This document shows positions 26,841-33,757 of a stretch of DNA of 64,000 bases, one piece after another. Each line of letters opens with the position of its first letter. The stretch's first letter is position 1. Where the stretch lies: the NCBI GenBank assembly GCA_900320185.1, contig ONRD01000018.1:17978-81977 (forward strand). The letters run 5' to 3'. Below the pieces are notes generated by a model, which saw nothing but the letters and a program-made list of their open reading frames with translations, was not told the DNA's origin and ran no database searches. A program made the translations under genes and the position numbers. The stretch comes from an uncultured Bacteroidales bacterium. Lineage in GTDB: Bacteria; Bacteroidota; Bacteroidia; Bacteroidales; UBA932.

Positions 26841-27995
26841 TTATGCAAGTTTGCGGATGTGGCGGATCAGGAAAACAAGGTAGACCCACACCAGGGCCAG
26901 CGCCGCCACGGCCCAGACCTGGGAGCCCAGGGAGTCGGTGACCACTCCGAGGACGGGCGGGATGACCGCACCTCCGCAGACTCCTACGATCAGGAGGGCA
27001 GACACTTCGTTGGTCTTCTCCGGGACCCGTTGCATGGAGACTGAGAATATGATGGCGAACAGGTTGGAGTAGCCGAGACCGAACAGCGCGACGAACACCA
27101 GGATGGCCGCCAGGCTGTGCGAGAAGACCAGGCCGACGAGGCTGGCCAGGGCAAGGAATACACTGGCCGCAAAGAACCTGGGTGTCGGATATTTCATCAG
27201 TATGAGGCCTCCGAGAAAGGCTCCTACGGTCCTGGCAAGGAAATAGACGCTGTTGCCCATCCCGGCCTTTTCCAGAGGCAGGCCGCATCTTTCCTGGAGA
27301 AGTTTCGGGAAGGTCACTCCCATCCCTACATCCACTCCGACGAGGACCAGTATGCCGATGAAAAACAGGACTATGTACTTGTCCTTGAGCAGGGAGAAAG
27401 TCCTTCCGAAAGTGATTCCGGATTTCTCGACGGTTTCTTCCTTAACGGGGGCAAAGGCGAGCCAGAGCATGAAAAGGATGGTCACGGCGGCATAGACGGG
27501 GAAGACCATCTTCCAGCCGAGTGCGCTCCCGGCCACGGCCGCTGCCAGGATCGGTCCCAGGAAGGAACTGACTGCCTTGACGAACTGTCCGAGGGTGAGT
27601 GTCCCGGTCAGTTTGTCGGGGGACACTACGTTGGTTACCAGAGGGTTCTGGGCGACTTGGAGGATCGTGTTGCCTATTCCCAGCAAGGCGAATGCGACCA
27701 GGACGGAGGGGAAGCTGTAGTTGACCAGCGGCACCAGCATCGCCAGCGCCGTGACGAGGAAGCTGAGCAGGACGGTCTTCTTCCTTCCGATGCGGTTCAT
27801 GAGCATCCCCGTCGGGATGGAGAGGATGAGGAACCACAGGAAGCAGGACAGCGAGATGAGTCCTGCGACCTTGTCGTTCATCCCGGTGAAATCGGCCTTG
27901 ACGTAGCTTGTGGCTACTCCTACGATGTCCACGAAGCCCATGATGAAGAAGCCGGACATCACTGGGAGGATGGCGGATCTGAATCTTTTACCCAT
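26841..27995 (-). CDS. MFS sugar transporter (FucP-like)
   Basis: A 384-residue protein with about twelve hydrophobic helices. The first helix pair carries FFIMGFVDIVGVATSYVK, and the loop GMLMNRIGRKKTVL is the MFS loop 2-3 signature. FucP-type sugar:proton symporters are the closest group I recognise. It lies 11 bp after dsbD and just before the ROK kinase, so it probably imports the sugar that this kinase phosphorylates. The specific sugar cannot be read. Confidence 0.88.
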   Translation of the reverse strand: MGKRFRSAILPVMSGFFIMGFVDIVGVATSYVKADFTGMNDKVAGLISLSCFLWFLILSIPTGMLMNRIGRKKTVLLSFLVTALAMLVPLVNYSFPSVLVAFALLGIGNTILQVAQNPLVTNVVSPDKLTGTLTLGQFVKAVSSFLGPILAAAVAGSALGWKMVFPVYAAVTILFMLWLAFAPVKEETVEKSGITFGRTFSLLKDKYIVLFFIGILVLVGVDVGMGVTFPKLLQERCGLPLEKAGMGNSVYFLARTVGAFLGGLILMKYPTPRFFAASVFLALASLVGLVFSHSLAAILVFVALFGLGYSNLFAIIFSVSMQRVPEKTNEVSALLIVGVCGGAVIPPVLGVVTDSLGSQVWAVAALALVWVYLVFLIRHIRKLA

Positions 27996-28006
27996 ATCGT
28001 AAACAG

Positions 28007-30001
28007 TTAGTTTCCTTGCAGTTGCCCCCGGAACTTTTCCAGCCCGCCTTCAAGGAAGCCGACGAATCCGTCGACTGACAGGTTGTAGCCCCGCGGAGCG
28101 GTAAGCTGTTCTCCCTCGGGGGACAGGATTATGTAGTTCGGCTGTGCGTTCACCCCGAAGCGGTTGCGTACCAGGTAGGAATTGGCCCGGCCGAGTTCCT
28201 TGAGGACCTTCCCGTTTTCGGTGGTGACCCAGTCTTCTTCGCGCAGTTTGGACTTGTCGTCTGTGTACAGGGCCACGATCACATATTCATCCTTCAGGAT
28301 TTCCTGCACCTTAGGGTCCGTCCAGACGCGCTGCTCCATCTCCCGGCAGTTGACGCAGCCATGCCCCGTGATGTCCACGAATATGGGCTTGCCCTGTTCC
28401 TTCGCCGCCTTGATGCCTTCTTCGAGGGTGAAATAGCCTGAGAATCCCATCGGAAGCTTGAGGTCGTACCTGGACGAGTAGTCCGAGGCGGCTGCCGCTC
28501 CGGAAGGAGCCGCAGTCATGGCTCCTGTCTGGCCTCCGGCCTGGTTCCAGACCACGAAGTCCTGTGTCTCCATCGGAGGCAGGTAGCCGGAGAGTGCCTT
28601 GAGGGGAGCCCCCCACATGCCCGGGACCATGTAGACGACGAAGGAGAACGTCGCGATCGCAAGGGCCAGCCTTGTGACCGAGATCTTTTCAAGCGGGTCG
28701 TCGTTCCTGAACCTCAGCTTGCCAAGGAGGTAGAATCCCATCAGGGAGAACACCACGATCCAGATCGCCAGGTAGACCTCCCTGTCGAGAAGGCCCCAGT
28801 GGTAGGTCTGGTCGGCCACGCTGAGGAACTTGAAGCCGAGTGCGACCTCTATGAAGCCAAGGACCACCTTGACGCTGTTGAGCCAGCCCCCGCTCTTCCC
28901 CTTTATTTTCTTCAGGAGCGACGGGAACATAGCCAGGACCGTGAACGGAAGCGCGAATGCGACCGAGAATGCCAGCATCGTGACCATCGGGGTCCAGAAT
29001 TCGCCCTGGGTCGACTTGATCAGGACCGTCCCCACTATGGGGCCGGTGCAGGAGAACGACACCAGCACCAGGGTAAGGGCCATGAAGAATATCCCGCCGA
29101 GTCCCTTTCCGCCTGACTTGGCGTCACTCTTGTTCGTAAGGCTCGAAGGCAGCTCTATCTCGAATGCGCCGAAGAAAGATGCTGCGAACACCATGAATAT
29201 GATGAAGAACAGCAGGTTGGGCAGCCAGTGCGTCGCAAGCCAGTTGAAGATGTCCGCCGTCACGGAGTTGCCCCCTACCAGCAGGGTGATCCCTATGATC
29301 GCGCAGATGGGGAGGGTGTAGAGGAGTACGATGAACAGACCGTAGATGAAAGCCTTGAGGCGGCCCTGCGCAGGGGTCTCGGACTGCTTCATGAAGAATG
29401 AGATGGTCATCGGGACCATCGGGAACACGCAAGGAGTCAGAAGCATTGCGAATCCCCAGAGGATGGCCTCAAGGATGAGCCCCCAAAGGCCCTTCCCTCC
29501 GCCCGTCCCTGCCTCAGGGTCGGAAATCTCCGTGCTGTGGCCTTCCGAAGCCGCCGCGTCGGCAGGTGACTCCAGCGTGACCGAGAACTCCTTGCTCTCC
29601 GGGGCTGCGCAGAACTGGTCGTTGCAGCCGCTCCATGTTATCTCTCCCTTCACGGTTGCTTCCGGCTGGGTGAGCAGCACCCTCCACCGGAACTGGGCGG
29701 ACCCGAAGAAGACTTCCTGCCCTTCGAACATGACAGGCTCGGTGACCTGCTCCAGGCTGCCTTGCGGCTCGTACCCGGCGGGGGAGTCGAAAACCACCTC
29801 GGTGGGGTTGAACTGGTGCGCGGTCGTGTAGATGTGCCAGCCGTCCACGATGCTGGCCGTGAACAGGAGCTCGTATTCGTTGTCCGATACCGCGTTAGCG
29901 GTCACTTTCCAGGAGGCGGTAGCCTCCGGTGCCTGAGCAGGCAAGGCCACGCTGAAAAGTAGCGCGGCCAGGAATGCCAGAGCGGTCCTAGTTGTCCTCA
30001 T
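28007..30001 (-). CDS. dsbD: DsbD-type thiol:disulfide interchange protein
   Basis: A 664-residue inner-membrane protein carrying electrons from cytoplasmic thioredoxin to the periplasm. Signal peptide MRTTRTALAFLAALLFSVAL; N-terminal periplasmic DsbD-alpha-like domain (to about 150) with CNDQFCAAPESK. Eight or so membrane helices follow with the redox Cys in LLTPCVFPMVPM and SFSCTGPIVGTVL. The C-terminal thioredoxin-like domain (about 520-664) has GHGCVNCREMEQRV (Cys-x-x-Cys). It is 12 bp from rny upstream and 11 bp from the MFS gene downstream, so it belongs to a long minus-strand run. Confidence 0.95.
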   Translation of the reverse strand: MRTTRTALAFLAALLFSVALPAQAPEATASWKVTANAVSDNEYELLFTASIVDGWHIYTTAHQFNPTEVVFDSPAGYEPQGSLEQVTEPVMFEGQEVFFGSAQFRWRVLLTQPEATVKGEITWSGCNDQFCAAPESKEFSVTLESPADAAASEGHSTEISDPEAGTGGGKGLWGLILEAILWGFAMLLTPCVFPMVPMTISFFMKQSETPAQGRLKAFIYGLFIVLLYTLPICAIIGITLLVGGNSVTADIFNWLATHWLPNLLFFIIFMVFAASFFGAFEIELPSSLTNKSDAKSGGKGLGGIFFMALTLVLVSFSCTGPIVGTVLIKSTQGEFWTPMVTMLAFSVAFALPFTVLAMFPSLLKKIKGKSGGWLNSVKVVLGFIEVALGFKFLSVADQTYHWGLLDREVYLAIWIVVFSLMGFYLLGKLRFRNDDPLEKISVTRLALAIATFSFVVYMVPGMWGAPLKALSGYLPPMETQDFVVWNQAGGQTGAMTAAPSGAAAASDYSSRYDLKLPMGFSGYFTLEEGIKAAKEQGKPIFVDITGHGCVNCREMEQRVWTDPKVQEILKDEYVIVALYTDDKSKLREEDWVTTENGKVLKELGRANSYLVRNRFGVNAQPNYIILSPEGEQLTAPRGYNLSVDGFVGFLEGGLEKFRGQLQGN

Positions 30002-30013
30002 GACGGTAATGTA

Positions 30014-31558
30014 TTACTTTGCGTATGCGACGGACCTGGTTTCCCTGATCACGGTGATCTTCACCTGTCCGGGATAGGTCATCTCTTCCTGGATCTTCTG
30101 AGCGATGTCGGCCGAAAGCCTTGCGGCCTGGTCGTCGCTGACCTCGTCGGCACCGACGATGACCCTGAGTTCGCGTCCGGCCTGGATGGCGTAGCTCTTC
30201 GTCACTCCAGGGTAGGAAGCTGCAAGGTCTTCCATCCCCTTGAGCCTCTTGATGTAGGACTCGATCACCTCGCGGCGCGCTCCCGGACGTGCTCCTGAGA
30301 TGGCGTCGCCGATCATCACTATCGGAGAGATGACGGAGGTCATCTCGATCTCTTCGTGGTGGGCTCCGATGGCGTTGCAGACTTCAGGCTTCTCCTTGTA
30401 CTGCTCGGCCAGCTTCATTCCGAGGATTGCATGCGGCAGTTCAGGTTCGTCTTCCGAGACCTTCCCGATGTCGTGGAGGAGTCCGGCCCTCTTGGCGATC
30501 TTCGGATTCAGTCCGAGTTCGGAGGCCATGGTGGCGCAGATGTTGGCGACTTCACGGGAGTGCTGGAGCAGGTTCTGACCGTAGGAGGAGCGGTATTTCA
30601 TCCTTCCTATCATCTTGACCAGCTCGATGTTGAGGCCGTGGATGCCCAGGTCTATGCAAGTACGCTTTCCGGTCTCGAGGATCTCTTCGTCCAGCTGCTT
30701 CTGGACCTTCGCCACGACCTCTTCGATGCGTGCCGGATGGATCCTTCCGTCTACCACCAGCTGGTGGAGGGCAAGCCTGGCCACTTCCCTGCGGACCGGG
30801 TCGAAGGCGGACAGGAGGATGGCGTCGGGGGTGTCGTCCACGACGATCTCCACTCCGGTCGCCGCCTCAAGGGCCCTGATGTTGCGGCCTTCACGTCCGA
30901 TGATGCGTCCCTTGATCTCGTCGTTCTCGATCGGGAAGGTGGTGACGGCATTCTCGATGGCGGTCTCGGTTGCAGTCCTCTGGATGGTGTTGATCACTAT
31001 CCTCTTGGCTTCCTTGGATGCGTTGAGCCTGGCTTCGTCCATGGTGTCGTTGATGTAGGCCTGGGCTTCCGTACGGGCTTCGGCCTTCATGTTCTCCATG
31101 AGCACTTCCTTGGCTTCGCGGGCGCTCATCCCGGCAATGGTCTCCAGCTGCTTGTTGGCCTGCGAACTGAGCCTCTCGTATTCCTCGGCCTTCTTCTCGA
31201 GGGCTTCCCTCTGGGCGTTGAGGCTGTTCCTGGCGTTGTCCGCATCGCGGAGTTTCTTCTGCAGTTCGGCGTTCTGCTGGTTGAGGTTGTTCTCCTTCTG
31301 CCTGATCCTGTTCTCGGATTCGCGGATGGCGTTGTTCTTCTCGTTGATGTACTGCTCATGCTCGCTCTTGAGCTGCAGGAACTTCTCCTTGGCCTGGTGG
31401 ATCTTCTCGTTCTTGATCCCTTCGGCTTCGATCTCGGCCTTGGCTATGATTTCATCCTTCCGTCCCTTGAGAACTATTCTTTGGACGATTATGTATGCGG
31501 CGAGTGCCATCGCCGCACCGATCAGCACTCCGATCAGTATCGCAATAGTTGTTGACAT
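30014..31558 (-). CDS. rny: Ribonuclease Y
   Basis: A membrane-anchored endoribonuclease that starts mRNA decay. Residues 5-25 form the N-terminal anchor ([20 protein letters not shown]). A long coiled coil covers about 30-190. The KH domain follows ([19 protein letters not shown]), then the HD domain with [17 protein letters not shown] and [15 protein letters not shown]. The C terminus has the family text [20 protein letters not shown]. Length 514 is normal. It lies downstream of zapA and the 6S RNA, an arrangement I recall from other Bacteroidales. Confidence 0.97.
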   Translation of the reverse strand: MSTTIAILIGVLIGAAMALAAYIIVQRIVLKGRKDEIIAKAEIEAEGIKNEKIHQAKEKFLQLKSEHEQYINEKNNAIRESENRIRQKENNLNQQNAELQKKLRDADNARNSLNAQREALEKKAEEYERLSSQANKQLETIAGMSAREAKEVLMENMKAEARTEAQAYINDTMDEARLNASKEAKRIVINTIQRTATETAIENAVTTFPIENDEIKGRIIGREGRNIRALEAATGVEIVVDDTPDAILLSAFDPVRREVARLALHQLVVDGRIHPARIEEVVAKVQKQLDEEILETGKRTCIDLGIHGLNIELVKMIGRMKYRSSYGQNLLQHSREVANICATMASELGLNPKIAKRAGLLHDIGKVSEDEPELPHAILGMKLAEQYKEKPEVCNAIGAHHEEIEMTSVISPIVMIGDAISGARPGARREVIESYIKRLKGMEDLAASYPGVTKSYAIQAGRELRVIVGADEVSDDQAARLSADIAQKIQEEMTYPGQVKITVIRETRSVAYAK

Positions 31559-31681
31559 CGTTTATGTGTGTTAAATACGTTTCATTCACCTATCCTTCCT
31601 GCCTCAGCCAGGCCTTGCAGCGGCAACGAAAAAACGGCCGCCGGCTTTTCGGAAACGCCGTCCGGTCGTCGCAGGATATTG

Positions 31682-31863
31682 AAAAAAAAGCCGTTAGCCG
31701 CTTGTCAGAAATCTTAATGAATAAGATTTGAGATCCGGTCCGGTTCGGAAATCCACCGTCGTACCGAGGTACGATCCCCGAGGGTAACCTTGGCCTGTCC
31801 TTGCCGTCCTGAGAGAACTCGGTTCCGTAGAACTTGTTGATTTGAGCACGTGGGACTAACGGC
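31682..31863 (-). ncRNA. ssrS: 6S RNA (ssrS), probable
   Basis: The 297-bp gap between zapA and rny is too structured to be spacer. On the minus strand GCCGTTAG (31863-31856) pairs perfectly with CTAACGGC (31697-31690), closing a domain of about 175 bases, directly followed by eight T at 31689-31682, as in a terminator. Inside are a 6-bp hairpin TCGTAC-CTCG-GTACGA (about 31760-31775) and an 8-bp hairpin AAATCTTA/TAAGATTT (about 31709-31730). A long imperfect rod with an AT-rich 3' hairpin suits 6S RNA, which binds the housekeeping RNA polymerase. The location beside zapA, as in enterobacteria, is the main argument. The closing stem uses the last codons and stop of zapA. Confidence 0.6.
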
Positions 31864-32152
31864 CGTTCTTTTCAATATTCTTAAGGTAGGACTCCACATC
31901 GTCCTGAAGCTTCCTGGCCTCCTCGGAGGCGCCGGCGAGTTTCCTCTGGTAGGAAATCCTCGCTATCGCCTCGTTCAGGGCGACGAACGAAAGCTTGTCC
32001 GAGAGAGACTTGTTAGGGTATTTCGCATCATAGACCGTCAGCTTCTGGTTTATCGCCTCCGCCGCCAGCCTCATCATCTGCTCCATTTCGGGAGTAGATG
32101 CCTTCAGCGCATATTCAATGCCTGCTATCTTTAATGTAATACTCTGGTCCAT
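31856..32152 (-). CDS. zapA: Cell division protein ZapA
   Basis: A 98-residue protein that binds FtsZ and bundles its filaments. The N-terminal part SITLKIAGIEYALKASTPE and the long C-terminal coiled-coil helix (AEAINQKLTVYD onward to ESYLKNIEKN) match ZapA. The frame extends to 32179, but MDQSITLKI at 32152 lies 2 bp after the preceding stop and is the family start. The gene shares its last codons with the closing stem of the RNA described at 31682-31863. Confidence 0.9.
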   Translation of the reverse strand: MDQSITLKIAGIEYALKASTPEMEQMMRLAAEAINQKLTVYDAKYPNKSLSDKLSFVALNEAIARISYQRKLAGASEEARKLQDDVESYLKNIEKNGR

Positions 32153-32154
32153 CC

Positions 32155-32424
32155 TTAGTTCTCGAGCAGGGAGATGCATCTGTCGATCTCCTTGACAAGC
32201 TTGTCGATCTTCTCCTTCGCCGCCTTGTTGTCTCCGAAAGCGCCGAAAGCTTCAGTCAGATGGAGGCTGTCCACCTCCTGTTCCAACTCCACGATCTGTT
32301 TCCTGCAGGATTCGTTCTCCGCCAGGCACTGATCAAGGCGGGTCTGGAGAGCCATGCGCTCCGACCTTTCCTTCTCGTACAAGGCGATGAGTCTTTCTAT
32401 GTCCGTCTTGATGTTCTCCAGCAT
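32155..32424 (-). CDS. Small coiled-coil protein upstream of zapA (ZapB-like)
   Basis: An 89-residue, almost entirely helical protein (MLENIKTDIERLIALYEKE, NESCRKQIVELEQEVDSL) with no membrane segment. A gene of this kind is commonly found before zapA in Bacteroidetes and has the size and coiled-coil nature of ZapB. Direct sequence identity with enterobacterial ZapB cannot be claimed. It is the first gene after the promoter at 32450-32480 and ends 2 bp before zapA. Confidence 0.8.
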   Translation of the reverse strand: MLENIKTDIERLIALYEKERSERMALQTRLDQCLAENESCRKQIVELEQEVDSLHLTEAFGAFGDNKAAKEKIDKLVKEIDRCISLLEN

Positions 32425-32449
32425 AGGGGCATATTATTCCTGCTGAATG

Positions 32450-32480
32450 CAAATGTAGGAAATATTATTCATTTGAACAA
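32450..32480 (-). promoter_or_regulatory. Promoter of the zapB-like/zapA/6S operon
   Basis: On the minus strand TTG (32480-32478) and TACATTTG (32457-32450) are separated by 20 bases, a good match to the Bacteroidetes -33/-7 pattern. The first start codon follows 25 bases after the -7 box. Confidence 0.65.
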
Positions 32481-32513
32481 CTTCCTTCCCGAAGGGAATC
32501 CGCCGAAATTTGC

Positions 32514-32521
32514 TAAATTTG
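32514..32521 (+). promoter_or_regulatory. -7 box of the CobW-type gene (near-leaderless)
   Basis: TAAATTTG is an exact TAnnTTTG match ending 5 bases before the ATG at 32527. If used, transcription would begin at or next to the start codon. Confidence 0.5.
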
Positions 32522-32526
32522 TGGCT

Positions 32527-33693
32527 ATGACAATAACTACCAGTTACAGGGAGATACCGGTGCTGCTCCTGACGGGATACCTCGGAAGCGGCAAGACTAC
32601 TTTGCTGAACAGGATACTGTCCAATAGGAAAGGCATCAGATTCGCCGTGATAGTCAATGACATAGGTGAAGTGAACATAGATGCCGACCTGATCCAGAAA
32701 GGGGGAGTCGTAGGGCAGACCGACGACAGCCTCGTGCCTCTCCAGAACGGATGCATCTGCTGCACCCTCAAGATGGACCTGGTCAACCAGCTCAACGACC
32801 TTTGCCACATGGACCGCTTCGACTACATCGTCATCGAAGCGAGCGGGATCTGCGAGCCGGCCCCGATCGCCCGGACCATCACTTCCTTCACTCAGATAGT
32901 GCCTCCCTCCGCAGTGACGAACGTCCCGAAGCTGGACGCGATCGTCACCGTCGTGGATGCCCTGCGCATGAAGGAAGAGTTCGACTGCGGGGATGCCCTG
33001 AAGAAGCCCGGCCTTGAGGAGGATGATTTGGAAACACTTGTCATCCAACAGGTTGAATTCTGCAACATAGTCCTTCTCAACAAGGCCTCGGAGGTGAGTG
33101 CCGAAGACCGCGGCAGGATCCGCGGCATCATCAAGGCCTTGAACCCGAAGGTGCAGGTCTACGAGTGCGACTACGGTGACGTGGACCTGGGGAAGATAGT
33201 CGGGACCGGCCTTTTCGATTTCGACAAGGTCGCCCTCAGCGCGGCGTGGATCAGCGCCCTTGAAGGAGACGGTGACGAGGAAGAGTTCGCCAACGAGGAG
33301 TCGGGCGAAGCCCTCGAGTACAACATCTCGACCTACGTCTATTACCGCCGTCCTCCGCTCGACATCTCCCGCTTCGACTACATGGTTTCCCGCAAGTGGC
33401 CTTCCAACATCATAAGGGCCAAGGGAATATGCTATTTCGCCGATGAATTGGACAAGTGCTACCTGTTCGAGCAGAGCGGAAGCCAGAAGTCCATCAAGGA
33501 CGCCGGACTCTGGTTCGCCACGATGCCCGAGGACCAGCTCCAGGAGATGATGCGCAGGGACAAGAACCTGCGGCGCGACTGGGACCCCGACTATGGCGAC
33601 AGGATGGTCAAGATCGTCTTCATCGGCCAGGGCATCGACCGCGCAGAGATCGACGCCTTGATGGACGAGTGCCTGGAAGGAGGCGGCAAGTAG
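32527..33693 (+). CDS. CobW/P47K-family GTPase, putative metal chaperone
   Basis: A 388-residue GTPase with Walker A LLTGYLGSGKTTLLNRIL near residue 12, the conserved metal-binding motif GCICCTLK (Cys-x-Cys-Cys), EASGICEPAPIARTI and the G4-like LLNKASEV. The C-terminal CobW_C-like domain holds YVYYRRPPLDISRFD. Members deliver zinc or cobalt to client proteins. The frame is open upstream to 32260, over the antisense of the zapB-like gene, but the -7 box at 32514 and the family start MTITTSYREIPVLLL fix 32527. I see no obvious Zur-type box. Neighbours give no further clue to the metal. Confidence 0.92.
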   Translation: MTITTSYREIPVLLLTGYLGSGKTTLLNRILSNRKGIRFAVIVNDIGEVNIDADLIQKGGVVGQTDDSLVPLQNGCICCTLKMDLVNQLNDLCHMDRFDYIVIEASGICEPAPIARTITSFTQIVPPSAVTNVPKLDAIVTVVDALRMKEEFDCGDALKKPGLEEDDLETLVIQQVEFCNIVLLNKASEVSAEDRGRIRGIIKALNPKVQVYECDYGDVDLGKIVGTGLFDFDKVALSAAWISALEGDGDEEEFANEESGEALEYNISTYVYYRRPPLDISRFDYMVSRKWPSNIIRAKGICYFADELDKCYLFEQSGSQKSIKDAGLWFATMPEDQLQEMMRRDKNLRRDWDPDYGDRMVKIVFIGQGIDRAEIDALMDECLEGGGK

Positions 33694-33757
33694 CCCTACA
33701 GCCTCCTCTCCGGCCGTTTTGAGTTTTTCCCGTTCACTCCAAAACAATCATTCCGCC

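Noticed and set aside
32434-33747. Minus-strand ORF of 437 codons opposite the CobW-type gene
   Set aside because: The plus strand has the Walker A and Cys-x-Cys-Cys motifs and a promoter; the minus frame has none.
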